The position numbers and the translations under genes are program-made. The notes beneath the pieces were generated by a model. That model saw only the letters and a list, made by a program, of their open reading frames with translations. It was not told where the DNA came from and searched no databases. From positions 90,092-141,880 of the forward strand of contig JANQLP010000162.1 of NCBI GenBank assembly GCA_028280515.1: a DNA stretch of 51,789 nucleotides, given 5' to 3'. This DNA comes from Hyphomicrobiales bacterium. GTDB lineage: Bacteria > Pseudomonadota > Alphaproteobacteria > Rhizobiales > Methyloligellaceae. Position 1 is the first letter of the stretch, and every line of letters starts with the position of its first letter. Below are positions 26,152-35,497 of the stretch, piece after piece.

Positions 26152-26895
26152 GTGCGCGATCTCGACTGGTTGATCCGCCCCATTGCCCACCGCGGCCTGC
26201 ACGACGCGGCCGACGGCATCATCGAGAACACACCATCGGCGGTCGCGGCCGCGATGGACGCCGGATATGCCATAGAGGTCGACATCCAGCCTGCCGGCGA
26301 CGGCGAAGCGGTCGTGTTTCACGACGCCAACCTCGACCGCCTCACCCATGGCGCCGGCCCGGTCATCGCCAAGAGCACGGGCGAACTGAAGCGGATCCGC
26401 TTCAAGGACACATCCGACCGGATGCAAACCCTGCCCGAGCTGTTGGAGCAGATTGCCGGGCGCGTCCCGCTGGTCATTGAAATCAAGAGCGACTGGGCGG
26501 CGCGCGGCCCCTTCGAGCAGACCGTGGCACGGCACCTTGAGCGTTACGACGGCCATGCCGCCGTCATGTCATTCGACCCCAACGTCACGGTGGCATTCCG
26601 CGACGCGGCGCCGCAACGCCCGCGCGGACTGGTGGCCTGTGCATTCCGCAATCCCGCCTACTGGGGCCACATCCCGGCCATGCGCCGGTTCGTCATGCGG
26701 CATCTGCTGTCTGCATTCATCGCCAAGCCACACTTCGTTGCGTATGATATCGAGGCCTTGTCGGCACCGGGGCCGTGGGTGTGGCGTCAGGTCGTACGCC
26801 GTCCGCTGTTGACGTGGACGGTGCGCACCGGGGCCCAGCGTGAGCGCGCGGCGAGGCTTGCAGACGCCATGATCTTCGAGGGATTTCGACCCTGA
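26152..26895 (+). CDS. Glycerophosphodiester phosphodiesterase
   Basis: A 247-residue GDPD domain protein that splits glycerophosphodiesters to glycerol-3-phosphate and an alcohol. Catalytic and metal residues are visible: IAHRGLHD (catalytic His), ENT, EVDIQP (Glu-Asp metal ligands), VVFHDANLDRLTHG (second His) and VIEIKSD. No signal peptide is seen, so it is cytoplasmic. GTG at 26152 lies six bases after the RidA stop. Confidence 0.92.
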   Translation: MRDLDWLIRPIAHRGLHDAADGIIENTPSAVAAAMDAGYAIEVDIQPAGDGEAVVFHDANLDRLTHGAGPVIAKSTGELKRIRFKDTSDRMQTLPELLEQIAGRVPLVIEIKSDWAARGPFEQTVARHLERYDGHAAVMSFDPNVTVAFRDAAPQRPRGLVACAFRNPAYWGHIPAMRRFVMRHLLSAFIAKPHFVAYDIEALSAPGPWVWRQVVRRPLLTWTVRTGAQRERAARLADAMIFEGFRP

Positions 26896-26920
26896 GCGGT
26901 GCGGAAATGAAGGATTTCTG

Positions 26921-28132
26921 ATGGGTGACGCGGAACAGATTCTCGTTCGCGTCGAGCCGGACATCACCGCGCTCGATGCCGCCGCGTGGGACGTTTGCGC
27001 CAATCCGCCCGGCTCAGAAAGCAGTGACAGACGGCCCTATAACCCTTTTATCAGCCACGCTTTTCTCTCAGCGCTGGAAGAGAGCCGCTCGGCGTCTGCG
27101 GAGACCGGATGGGCACCGCATCACCTGGTTCTCGATGACGGACGCGGTGGGGTTCTGGCATGCATGCCGTGCTATCTGAAGTCTCACAGCCAGGGCGAAT
27201 ATGTGTTCGATTATGGCTGGGCGGACGCGTTCGAGCGCACAGGCGGACGCTACTACCCCAAACTGCAGGCCGCCGTGCCGTTTACGCCTGTCACCGGCCG
27301 CAGGTTACTGGTGCCGGATGGCCCCGAGGCCGAAACGCGCGAAGGCTACCTGTTGAATGCCGCCGCCACCCTGCTGGAGCGTCACGGAGCCTCCTCGCTG
27401 CACCTCACATTCCTGACGCAGGGCGAATGGGAGCGCGCCGGAGGTCTCGGCCTGCTGCGCCGGACCGACCAGCAATTCCACTGGCGGAACCAGGAGTATG
27501 GGAGCTTCGACGATTTTCTGAGCGCCCTCACCTCGCGTAAACGCAAGCTGATCAAACGCGAACGGCGCGGAGCGTGCGACGCCAGCATCCGCATCCGGCA
27601 TTATACCGGCGACGACATCACCGAGGCGCACTGGGATGCGTTCTTCTCTTTCTACCTGGACACGGGATCCCGAAAGTGGGGACAGCCGTACCTGAACCGC
27701 GAGTTCTTCAGTCTGATCGGTCAGTCGATGGCCGAAAAGATTCTGCTCATCATGTGCGAACGGGATGGGCGTCCCATTGCCGGCGCGCTCAACTTCATCG
27801 GCGGCGATACGCTCTACGGGCGCTATTGGGGTTGCATCGAGGATCACCGGTTCCTGCATTTCGAGGCCTGCTACTATCAGGCCATCGACTTCGCGATCGA
27901 ACGCGGCCTGTCCTGCGTGGAGGCAGGCGCGCAGGGACCGCACAAGCTCGCCCGCGGCTACGTCCCGCAAACAACCTATAGCGCCCACCTGATTGCCGAT
28001 CCGTCCCTGCGCTCGGCTGTCGCCCGCTTTCTCGACCAGGAGCGCCGCTATGTCGAGATGGAAAACGAGCAACTCGCCCGCCACGCGCCCTATCGCCGCG
28101 GTTCTGACGTCGCGGACGGCGACGACGCTTGA
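26921..28132 (+). CDS. GNAT-like / FemAB-like protein (DUF482)
   Basis: A 403-residue protein of the DUF482 type, annotated in related genomes as a GNAT/peptidoglycan-bridge-like acyltransferase. It shows YNPFISHAFLSALEES at the N-terminus, EYVFDYGWADAFERTGGRYYPKLQAAVPFTPVTG, the LTSRKRKLIKRERR region, a C-terminal acyltransferase half and AGAQGPHKLARGYVP. The enzymatic reaction is not established for the family, so I give none. An AAGGA ribosome site precedes the ATG at 26921. It follows GDPD by 25 bases. Confidence 0.85.
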   Translation: MGDAEQILVRVEPDITALDAAAWDVCANPPGSESSDRRPYNPFISHAFLSALEESRSASAETGWAPHHLVLDDGRGGVLACMPCYLKSHSQGEYVFDYGWADAFERTGGRYYPKLQAAVPFTPVTGRRLLVPDGPEAETREGYLLNAAATLLERHGASSLHLTFLTQGEWERAGGLGLLRRTDQQFHWRNQEYGSFDDFLSALTSRKRKLIKRERRGACDASIRIRHYTGDDITEAHWDAFFSFYLDTGSRKWGQPYLNREFFSLIGQSMAEKILLIMCERDGRPIAGALNFIGGDTLYGRYWGCIEDHRFLHFEACYYQAIDFAIERGLSCVEAGAQGPHKLARGYVPQTTYSAHLIADPSLRSAVARFLDQERRYVEMENEQLARHAPYRRGSDVADGDDA

Positions 28133-28206
28133 CCTGCGCGAAAAGACTTGAGAAACAAGCGAAAACCCGAGCGAAGCGGATCATGGCCGGCGGCCAGGGG
28201 GCACTG

Positions 28207-28632
28207 ATGAGTTACGATGAAAACAATGTGTTCGCGAAGATCATCCGCGGGGAGCTGCCCTGCCACAAGGTCTACGAGGACGACAAGACCTTCGCCTTCA
28301 TGGACATCATGCCCCGCGCGCACGGCCATACCCTGGTCATCCCCAAGGACCAGGCGAGCGACATCTTCGACGTTTCGCCGCAGACCCTGTTCGATACCGT
28401 CGGCACTGTGCAGCGCATCGCGCCGGCCATCCGCGATGCGATGGAAGCGGACGGCATTCTGATCCAGCAGTTCAACGGCACCGCGGCGGGGCAGACTGTC
28501 TTCCACGTGCATTTTCATATCATTCCCCGCTTTGAAGGCGTCACCCTCAAGCCCCACGCCGGCGACATGGGCGATCCGGACGTGCTGGCGGTCAATGCGG
28601 AGAAGATCAGGGCGGCGATCGACGCTGCCTGA
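28207..28632 (+). CDS. HIT (histidine triad) family protein
   Basis: A 141-residue Hint-type nucleotide hydrolase/transferase. The triad is HVHFHIIPR and the other conserved stretches are FAKIIRGELPCHKVYEDD, MDIMPRAHGHTLVIPK and QQFNGTAAGQTVFH. Members cleave aminoacyl-AMP and related phosphoramidates; the physiological substrate is unknown. The ATG at 28207 (MSYDENN) follows GGGGG by five bases and is the family start; the frame is open upstream but carries unrelated residues. Confidence 0.93.
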   Translation: MSYDENNVFAKIIRGELPCHKVYEDDKTFAFMDIMPRAHGHTLVIPKDQASDIFDVSPQTLFDTVGTVQRIAPAIRDAMEADGILIQQFNGTAAGQTVFHVHFHIIPRFEGVTLKPHAGDMGDPDVLAVNAEKIRAAIDAA

Positions 28633-28847
28633 GAACGCGTGCGGTTGCATCTGGATTGCGCGCGCCGGACGTCGGCGGACTACTCCGCCTTGACCCGTCT
28701 GGTCTGGAACGACGTGCGTTCGCGGCCGGTCGCACAGCAAGAGACAAAGACCAAGCTGTCGCCACATGGCAAATGTGTGGCCATGGGCTCAACGGCTCGC
28801 CGACGCTCACATCGGCGAGGCCGCACGGCACCTCACGCGGATACGGT

Positions 28848-31325
28848 CTACTTCGCCGGCAGGGGCACCTTCGGAACAGGACTTGAGCCGTTGGATTTCG
28901 GCGGCTTGGGCTTGCCGGACTTCGACTTTGTCGCGGCTTTGGCAGCCTTGGCGCTCTTACGCCGCGGCTTGGATGCCTTCTTCGGCTTGGACTTGCCCGG
29001 TCCGCCGTTGCCACCGCCACGCTTCGGCGTACTCTTGGCGTCTGCATCGCTCAGATACTCGAAGCCCAGGACCTTCTCGCCATCCTTCTCCTCGACAATG
29101 ACGCGCACCACGCCGCCACTCTTGAGCTTGCCGAACAGGAGTTCGTCCGCCAACGGCCGCTTGATGTACTCCTGAATGACGCGGGAGAGCGGCCGTGCGC
29201 CGAACTTCTCGTCATAGCCTTTGGTGGCAAGCCACTTGTTGGCGTCTTCGGTCAGTTCGATGGTCACGTTGCGGTCACCCAATTGCGCCTCAAGCTCGAA
29301 CACGAACTTGTCGACCACCTTGGAGATCACCTGCGGCGGCAGGTTTGAGAACGCGATCGTCGCATCCAGACGGTTGCGGAATTCGGGCGTGAACATGCGA
29401 TTGATCGCTTCCTCGTCATCTCCTTCACGCTTCGTCCGGTTGAACCCGATCGGTGCCTTGGCGAGATCGGCGGCGCCCGCATTGGTCGTCATGATCAGGA
29501 TGACATTGCGGAAGTCGACCTTCTTACCGTTGTGATCGGTCAGCTTGCCGTGATCCATCACCTGCAGAAGGATGTTGTACAGGTCCATGTGCGCCTTCTC
29601 GATCTCGTCGAGCAGGAGGACACAGTGCGGATGCTGATCGACCCCGTCAGTGAGCAAGCCGCCCTGATCAAAGCCGACATAGCCCGGAGGCGCACCGATG
29701 AGTCGCGACACCGTATGGCGCTCCATATATTCCGACATGTCGAAGCGCAGCAGCTCGACACCGAGCAGCAAGGCGAGTTGTCTTGCCACTTCCGTCTTAC
29801 CGACGCCGGTCGGACCGGAGAACAGATAACAGCCGATGGGCTTCTCCGGTTCGCGCAGCCCGGCGCGGGACAGCTTGATGGCCGCGGAAAGCGCGGTGAT
29901 CGCCTGATCCTGTCCGAACACGACCCGTTGCAGGTCCCGCTCGAGATTGTTGAGCACCTCGAAGTCGGACTTGGTGATGGTCTTCGGCGGGATCCGCGCC
30001 ATGGTGGCGACGGTCGCCTCGATTTCCTTCACGCCGATCGTCTTGCGGCGGCGGCTTTCCGGAACCAGCATCTGCGACGCGCCGGTCTCGTCGATCACGT
30101 CGATGGCCTTGTCCGGCAGCCGGCGATCGTGAATGTACTTCGCCGACAGTTCCACCGCGGATTTCAACGCCTGAACGGTGTAGCGGATCTTGTGGAACTC
30201 CTCGAAATAGGGTTTCAGCCCCTTGAGGATCGCGATCGTGTCCTCGATGCTCGGCTCCTGCAGATCGATCTTCTGGAAGCGACGCACCAGAGCGCGGTCC
30301 TTTTCGAAGTGCTGGCGGTATTCCTTGTACGTCGTCGAGCCGATGCAACGCAGCGTACCGCTCTGCAACGCCGGCTTGAGCAGGTTCGAGGCATCCATTG
30401 CGCCGCCGGACGTGGCGCCCGCTCCGATGACGGTGTGGATCTCATCGATAAACATGATCGCGCCGGGATACGCCTCGATCTCGCGGACAACAGCCTTCAG
30501 CCGCTCTTCGAAGTCGCCGCGATAGCGCGTTCCGGCAAGCAGCGCGCCCATGTCGAGCTGGAAGATGGTCGCGGTTTCTAGAACGTCCGGCACTTCGCCG
30601 CGCACGATGCGGCGCGCCAGGCCTTCCGCAACCGCCGTCTTTCCGACGCCCGGATCTCCGACAAACAGCGGATTGTTCTTCTGCCGCCGGCACAGGACCT
30701 GGATCGTGCGGTGAATCTCGGCATCACGGCCGATCAGCGGATCGATGCGCCCTTTGCGCGCCTTTTCGTTCAGGTTGACGCAATACACCTCGAGCGCATC
30801 GGCACGGCGCTTCTTGTCGTCCGCACCGTCCACAGTGGCTGCGTCTTCGTCCACGCCGCGCACCTCGCGCGGCTCCGACATGCTCGTCCGCTTGGCGATG
30901 CCGTGGCTGATATAATTGACCGCATCGAAGCGGGTCATGTCCTGCTCCTGCAGGAAGAACGCGGCATGGCTTTCGCGTTCCGCGAATATGGCGACGAGAA
31001 CATTGGCGCCCGTCACTTCCTCGCGGCCCGAGGACTGCACGTGCACGACCGCGCGGTGGATCACCCGCTGGAAACCGGCGGTCGGCTGCGCTTCCGAACT
31101 GTCGTTGATGATCAGACCTTCGAGCTCGTTGTCGATATAGTCGACCAGCTTGTCGCGCAGTTCGTCGAGATCGACATCGCACGCGCGCATCACCGCCGAG
31201 GCGTCGCTGTCGTCGAGCAGCGCGAGCAGCAGATGCTCCAGCGTCGCATACTCGTGACTGCGTTCGTTTGCATACTCCAGCGCGCGATGCAGCGCCTGTT
31301 CAAGACTGGACGAAAATGACGTCAC
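28848..31325 (-). CDS. clpA: ATP-dependent Clp protease ATP-binding subunit ClpA
   Basis: An 825-residue AAA+ unfoldase that feeds substrates to ClpP. The N-terminal double-Clp_N domain starts [31 protein letters not shown]. The two Walker A motifs are [15 protein letters not shown] and [15 protein letters not shown], with the Walker [14 protein letters not shown]. The ClpP-docking loop is PIGFNR. After residue ~760 comes a 65-residue Lys/Pro/Ala/Ser-rich tail, longer than in E. coli ClpA. The GTG start is nine bases after clpS, giving a clpS-clpA operon. Confidence 0.97.
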   Translation of the reverse strand: MTSFSSSLEQALHRALEYANERSHEYATLEHLLLALLDDSDASAVMRACDVDLDELRDKLVDYIDNELEGLIINDSSEAQPTAGFQRVIHRAVVHVQSSGREEVTGANVLVAIFAERESHAAFFLQEQDMTRFDAVNYISHGIAKRTSMSEPREVRGVDEDAATVDGADDKKRRADALEVYCVNLNEKARKGRIDPLIGRDAEIHRTIQVLCRRQKNNPLFVGDPGVGKTAVAEGLARRIVRGEVPDVLETATIFQLDMGALLAGTRYRGDFEERLKAVVREIEAYPGAIMFIDEIHTVIGAGATSGGAMDASNLLKPALQSGTLRCIGSTTYKEYRQHFEKDRALVRRFQKIDLQEPSIEDTIAILKGLKPYFEEFHKIRYTVQALKSAVELSAKYIHDRRLPDKAIDVIDETGASQMLVPESRRRKTIGVKEIEATVATMARIPPKTITKSDFEVLNNLERDLQRVVFGQDQAITALSAAIKLSRAGLREPEKPIGCYLFSGPTGVGKTEVARQLALLLGVELLRFDMSEYMERHTVSRLIGAPPGYVGFDQGGLLTDGVDQHPHCVLLLDEIEKAHMDLYNILLQVMDHGKLTDHNGKKVDFRNVILIMTTNAGAADLAKAPIGFNRTKREGDDEEAINRMFTPEFRNRLDATIAFSNLPPQVISKVVDKFVFELEAQLGDRNVTIELTEDANKWLATKGYDEKFGARPLSRVIQEYIKRPLADELLFGKLKSGGVVRVIVEEKDGEKVLGFEYLSDADAKSTPKRGGGNGGPGKSKPKKASKPRRKSAKAAKAATKSKSGKPKPPKSNGSSPVPKVPLPAK

Positions 31326-31334
31326 GGGTCGGCC

Positions 31335-31664
31335 TCACTCCTTTTCCATCGTACATTGCAGCGGGTGTTCGTTCTGGCGGGAGAAGTTCATCACCTGCGC
31401 AACCTTGGTTTCCGCAACCTCGTAGGTGTACACACCACACACCCCAACACCCTTTTGATGAACATGCAACATGATACGCGTGGCGTCGTCGCGCCCTTTG
31501 TTGAAAAAGCGCTCCAGAATGTAGACGACGAACTCCATTGGCGTGTAGTCGTCGTTCAACAGCAGAACCTTGTAGAGGCTCGGCTTCTTGGTCTTCGGCT
31601 TGGTCTCGGTGACGACACCGGTCCCGCCATCGACTGGCCGATTGTTTTGATCTTTTTCCGACAT
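31335..31664 (-). CDS. clpS: ATP-dependent Clp protease adaptor ClpS
   Basis: A 109-residue adaptor that binds N-degron substrates and hands them to ClpA. The core contains [18 protein letters not shown] (binding-pocket Asn-Asp-Asp-Tyr), [21 protein letters not shown] and the C-terminal [13 protein letters not shown] chose ATG 31664 (MSEKDQNN), the usual start; the frame is open ten residues further upstream. It lies directly upstream of clpA. Confidence 0.95.
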   Translation of the reverse strand: MSEKDQNNRPVDGGTGVVTETKPKTKKPSLYKVLLLNDDYTPMEFVVYILERFFNKGRDDATRIMLHVHQKGVGVCGVYTYEVAETKVAQVMNFSRQNEHPLQCTMEKE

Positions 31665-31866
31665 CTCAAGAGTCTCGCTTCCGGTCCTTCCCACCGACTC
31701 TCCGAAGACCTCAAAGGCCGCTCACTTTGTCCACGCAGCAAACGTCAACACGCCCGCAATTTCCCGCATTTTAGCGGAAGCCGTGCCCCGCCTGCAATCA
31801 CTGCACTTTGATATATGTACGCTCATCTCCATATGCGACCCCAATGTGACATCACAGGCACTCTGC

Positions 31867-31895
31867 AAAAAAAAGACCCGGCGGAATGCCGGGTC
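31867..31895 (-). terminator. Rho-independent terminator of the phasin gene
   Basis: Read on the minus strand: GACCCGGC, five-base loop, GCCGGGTC, then eight T. The eight-base-pair stem is perfect (31875-31895) and the T tract is 31867-31874. It lies 44 bases after the phasin stop and before the clpS promoter, so it separates the two transcripts. Confidence 0.93.
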
Positions 31896-31938
31896 AGATC
31901 CTGGGAGGAGGACTTTGCGTCCTGAAGTTTGAGGCGCG

Positions 31939-32277
31939 TTACGCCTTCTTGGTAATCGCTGTCTCGACCGGCTTGTAGGCTTCCTTCGCGAGGTCGACAT
32001 ACATCTCGCCGAGCTTCGTGACCTGGGACACGTAGTCTTCGTAAGCCTTCTTGGCATAGGTCGTCTGGACTTCGATGGCCTGCTCGACGGACTTCACACC
32101 GATGAGCTTCTCGTAAGCCGCGGTGCTGTCCTCGATCGCCTTCTTGGTGTAGTCGGTCACCTCAGTGGCAATCGCCTGCACGCCCTTGTTGAACTCGCCA
32201 AAGCTCTTGACGGCCACGTCAAAGTTCTGCTGACCCGCTTTCTGGAAGTCCTCAAAGCCTTTCATATCCATCTCCAT
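31939..32277 (-). CDS. Phasin family protein
   Basis: A 112-residue helical protein without a signal peptide: MEMDMKGFEDFQKAGQQNF, followed by Lys/Glu/Ala-rich amphipathic helices including EFNKGVQAIATEVTDYTKKA. It has the phasin signature of proteins that coat polyhydroxyalkanoate granules. Sequence alone does not show whether it binds granules or is one of the cell-wide phasin-like proteins. It has its own promoter, operator-like array and strong terminator, so it is a single-gene, highly controlled unit. Confidence 0.88.
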   Translation of the reverse strand: MEMDMKGFEDFQKAGQQNFDVAVKSFGEFNKGVQAIATEVTDYTKKAIEDSTAAYEKLIGVKSVEQAIEVQTTYAKKAYEDYVSQVTKLGEMYVDLAKEAYKPVETAITKKA

Positions 32278-32348
32278 TGTCTAATCTCCACGTTTTTGAT
32301 TGGGAGGCCCGCACCGCATTTCTTTGGTCTGCGGAACCGTGCATATCT

Positions 32349-32409
32349 TGCAACGCACAAATTGATATATGCGCTGCACAAAATTTGTCAATAATTTTTT
32401 TGCACTGCA
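32349..32409 (-). promoter_or_regulatory. Three TGC-N3-GCA operator-like sites at the phasin promoter
   Basis: Three copies of the dyad TGCNNNGCA lie upstream of the phasin start: 32349-32357 (TGCAACGCA), 32370-32378 (TGCGCTGCA) and 32401-32409 (TGCACTGCA). Their starts are 21 and 31 bases apart, close to two and three helical turns, so they face one side of the DNA. The middle one abuts the -10. TGC/GCA dyads are the type of site reported for the polyhydroxyalkanoate repressor PhaR in alphaproteobacteria (family knowledge). Binding here is inferred. Confidence 0.65.
32364..32391 (-). promoter_or_regulatory. Sigma70-type promoter of the phasin gene
   Basis: On the minus strand TTGACA (32386-32391) and TATATC (32364-32369) are separated by 16 bases. 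The transcript would begin near 32355 and have a leader of about 80 bases before the ATG at 32277. A TGC-N3-GCA site occupies part of the spacer. Confidence 0.7.
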
Positions 32410-32576
32410 CCATAACTGACCCTCCCGCACCCGGAGATTAACCAGTTGGTAACACCCGCACCCCTACGCTTGTGGGGTTGGACGCTTGCTGGTGGAGGCG
32501 TTCGCAAGCCGGAAATCGAGCGTGCCGGCTCTGCTTAACGTGTTAGGGGTTCGGGGCTACCGCCTCGTGGGTCATA

Positions 32577-33872
32577 GTGGATAGGTGCTTGCGGCTGTGC
32601 CGGTCGCCGAGCCGGCGCTGGACGGTAACCATTCTTTTCTGCCTCGTGGCGGTCGTGGCGATGTCTGCGGGCCGTGCCGGCAGCGCGTATGCCGCGTCGT
32701 ACGCCGCGATGGTCGTCGACGGCCACACCGGCAAAATTCTCTTTTCCCGTCAAGGCGATGCCATTCGATATCCCGCGTCTCTCACCAAGATCATGACGCT
32801 GTTTCTGCTTTTCGATTACATCGAGGCGGGCAAGTTCAAGGAAACATCCAGGCTCACCGTCAGCAAGACTGCCGCGAAACAGCCGCCGTCCAAGATTGGC
32901 GTGAAGCCGGGACAAACAATACTTGTCCGCGACGCCATCAAAGCGCTGGTGACGAAGTCGGCGAACGACGTTGCCGTGGTCGTGGCCGAGAACATCGCCG
33001 GGACGGAAGCGAACTTTGCAAAGCTGATGACGGCTAAGGCGCGAGCCATCGGCATGAAGAAGACCGTGTTCAAGAATGCGTCCGGATTGCCCAACAAGAA
33101 CCAGGTGACAACCGCGCGGGATATGATCACGCTTGCCAACCGACTGATGTTCGATCATCCGGAACGATACCGCTATTTCAGCCGCAAATACTTCAAGTAT
33201 CGTGGCAAGAAGTACCGGAACCACAACCGGCTTCTGTTCGACTACAAGGGCACAGACGGCATCAAGACCGGCTATATCCGCGCGTCCGGCTTCAATCTGG
33301 TGGCCAACGTCCGGCGCGGCAACAAGCATCTGATTGCCGTTGTGTTCGGCGGCAAGACGTCGAAGCGGCGCAACGCCCATATGCGCTCCATACTCAACAA
33401 GTCGCTGCCACGTGCGACCGCGCGGCTGCCGAGAAAGCACCAGCCGACCAAGCGGCCGGTGGTCGCTGCGGCACCGCAGTCTCCGGTCGCAAACAATGCG
33501 GGCACGCCTGCCGCGAAGCCGTACACGTTGGCGCAAGGATCCTCACATACGGGCATGGTTCCGCCGTCGCCGACACAAAAACCGCGGCGGGCGCAACGCG
33601 ACACGGGCGAGCGGCCGCAGAAGAAGGGTGGCTACCACATTCAGGTCGGCGCCTATTCGAGCCGGGACGACGCCATGCAGCGCCTCGCTGCCATTCAGAC
33701 CGAGGCCGGCGACGTGATTCGCGGTCATCCACCGCTGACAACGGCGCTCGTTGAGCCCAAACGCAGCCTGTACCGTGCGCGGTTCGCAGGGTTCACGCGC
33801 AGCGCGGCGCGCACCGCCTGCAGTCAGCTCAAACGGCGTGCGATCACCTGCATCGTCATGTCTGCCGAATAG
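32577..33872 (+). CDS. Serine-type D-Ala-D-Ala carboxypeptidase with SPOR domain
   Basis: A 431-residue penicillin-binding protein of the DacA/DacF type. It trims the terminal D-Ala from peptidoglycan stem peptides. An N-terminal signal (residues 14-40, ending AYAAS) is followed by the active-site serine in SLTK (68-71), SAN (128-130) and KTG (230-232), the complete triad. A proline- and charge-rich linker (about 285-350) joins a C-terminal SPOR domain (GGYHIQVGAYSSRDDAMQRL), which binds denuded glycan at division sites. The GTG at 32577 is the only start compatible with the signal. Single gene with its own upstream region. Confidence 0.93.
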   Translation: MDRCLRLCRSPSRRWTVTILFCLVAVVAMSAGRAGSAYAASYAAMVVDGHTGKILFSRQGDAIRYPASLTKIMTLFLLFDYIEAGKFKETSRLTVSKTAAKQPPSKIGVKPGQTILVRDAIKALVTKSANDVAVVVAENIAGTEANFAKLMTAKARAIGMKKTVFKNASGLPNKNQVTTARDMITLANRLMFDHPERYRYFSRKYFKYRGKKYRNHNRLLFDYKGTDGIKTGYIRASGFNLVANVRRGNKHLIAVVFGGKTSKRRNAHMRSILNKSLPRATARLPRKHQPTKRPVVAAAPQSPVANNAGTPAAKPYTLAQGSSHTGMVPPSPTQKPRRAQRDTGERPQKKGGYHIQVGAYSSRDDAMQRLAAIQTEAGDVIRGHPPLTTALVEPKRSLYRARFAGFTRSAARTACSQLKRRAITCIVMSAE

Positions 33873-33885
33873 GTAACGGAGACTT

Positions 33886-34596
33886 CTAGGATCCGAGCAG
33901 CAGGTCCTTGGCCTGATTGATCTTGGCGGCAAAATAGGTCGAGCCGCCGTGGTCCGGGTGCATCTTTTTCATCAGGCTACGGTGCGCACGGCGGATGTCT
34001 GTCTTGCTGGCGCCCGGCTCAAGACCGAGAATCTCGTAGGCTTCCTCGATACTCATGGGTCCGTCGGTCTGACCCACACCCTGGCCTGAGCTGCGGCTCT
34101 GCCCGGCACGGGTATGCCAGTCCGGAAACCGCCGATCCATATACGCCTCGAGCAGTTGCGCCGCCTGGGGGTCTGACGTCCGGCACTCGCCCAGCACGAC
34201 AAGCACCTCTTGCTCGTCGAGCGAGGACAATGGACGCGACGCGAACTTTCCCTGCAGCACCGTTCCTTCCATGTCGCCGGTATCGTGGTCGAGCTCCATC
34301 TCGACGTTCTGCGTGCGTACGCGCGAACGCTGGCCAGCACTCTTGTTGGCGCTGCCGGGGAAAGGGTTGAACCCGCCGCCCGGGAAACCCCGCCCGAGCA
34401 GCGACATCGCCAGAATTCCCAAAGGAACGGCGAACAGAAACCGGCCGGTGAACGCGAAGAACGCGGCCAGCAGAAGAACCACCACGCCGGCGCTCTTGCG
34501 CAACGTGCGCGCCAGGTCCTTGGGATTGGCGTTCAGGAACGCGCGCAATCCCATGATCACCAGGAAAAGGATCAGAATGCCGAGAAGGAAGTACAT
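33886..34596 (-). CDS. Membrane-anchored DnaJ-domain protein
   Basis: A 236-residue protein. Two hydrophobic segments at the N-terminus (about 2-20 and 35-68) anchor it. The last 60 residues are a J domain with SIEEAYEILGLEPGAS, the signature tripeptide in MHPDHGGST, and AAKINQAKDLLL. It lacks the Gly/Phe-rich and zinc domains of DnaJ. It should recruit DnaK to a membrane site; no client is identifiable. It lies 19 bases downstream of the VWA gene on the same strand. Confidence 0.85.
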   Translation of the reverse strand: MYFLLGILILFLVIMGLRAFLNANPKDLARTLRKSAGVVVLLLAAFFAFTGRFLFAVPLGILAMSLLGRGFPGGGFNPFPGSANKSAGQRSRVRTQNVEMELDHDTGDMEGTVLQGKFASRPLSSLDEQEVLVVLGECRTSDPQAAQLLEAYMDRRFPDWHTRAGQSRSSGQGVGQTDGPMSIEEAYEILGLEPGASKTDIRRAHRSLMKKMHPDHGGSTYFAAKINQAKDLLLGS

Positions 34597-34615
34597 ACGC
34601 CTTGTACGCGCGGCC

Positions 34616-35362
34616 TTAGTTCAGTTGTTCCAGCAACGCGCGTGCGCCGCCGCTTCCGCTATAGTTTTCCAGTGCCTTGCGTCCCCCGGCGGCGTAGACG
34701 GCGACCGCGGACAGAAGCTCTTTCAGTTGCGAGGCCGATCCCGCGTCGAAACGGCAGAAGGCCCCGCCCGTCAAACGCGCAATCTCGCGAAACGCCATTT
34801 CCGCCCCTGGCTCGCGCCCTTCTTGAAACAGGAACACCGGCAAGCCCAGCAGTCCAAGCTCTCCGGCCACAGCCGCCAGATCGTCGACGCGTTCTTCCAT
34901 GCAGTCGCCCACATAGACCATCGCATTCACCTTGGTCTTGTTGGTTTCCTTGCGCGCATGCTTGAGAACGCGCTCGATCTGCGTGTGGCCGCCGCGGCAC
35001 GAGACCTGTGTCATCAGCCCGGCCAGTGCCTCGGGGTCCTTGACCCATTTGCTGGCGCGGCATTCGCCGAAGCCACGGAAGTACAAGAGTTGGACATCGA
35101 GCCCGCCGACCGCCTTAACAGCGGCAAACATGTTTGCCTGCAGCCCGAGCGCCATATCCCACGTAGGCTGTCGGCTCATAGTTGCATCCATAGCGAATAT
35201 CAGCCGCCCGCGGGCACCGGAAGCCTCCGATGCCTCCAACGATTTCACCTTGTTCAGAAAGGCATCGATCTCAGAGGCGCTGGATTGCGCCTCGGGCACC
35301 GTGTCTGACTGATCTGCCGGGGTGACGCTCCGGTCCTTGTGCTCTGACTTGTCCTTGGCCAT
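34616..35362 (-). CDS. VWA-domain protein
   Basis: A 248-residue von Willebrand factor A-like protein with no signal peptide. The metal-ion site is present as AMDATMSRQP (Asp-x-Thr-x-Ser), with VYVGDCMEERVDDL and the GGHTQIERVL (Thr) segment supplying other coordinating positions. Such cytoplasmic VWA proteins mediate protein assembly; a specific role is unknown. The first 45 residues are low complexity. It precedes the membrane DnaJ gene in the same transcript. Confidence 0.75.
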   Translation of the reverse strand: MAKDKSEHKDRSVTPADQSDTVPEAQSSASEIDAFLNKVKSLEASEASGARGRLIFAMDATMSRQPTWDMALGLQANMFAAVKAVGGLDVQLLYFRGFGECRASKWVKDPEALAGLMTQVSCRGGHTQIERVLKHARKETNKTKVNAMVYVGDCMEERVDDLAAVAGELGLLGLPVFLFQEGREPGAEMAFREIARLTGGAFCRFDAGSASQLKELLSAVAVYAAGGRKALENYSGSGGARALLEQLN

Positions 35363-35497
35363 AACTTGCCGCCTCGTACACCAATCGCGTTCCGAGATTC
35401 TGAAAAACGATTGCGGCGAAACAGTATAATCCCTTTCCGTATCGCACTCTCAATTAAATGGGCGTGATCGCGTGCCGCATCAACCAAGGCCACTGTG

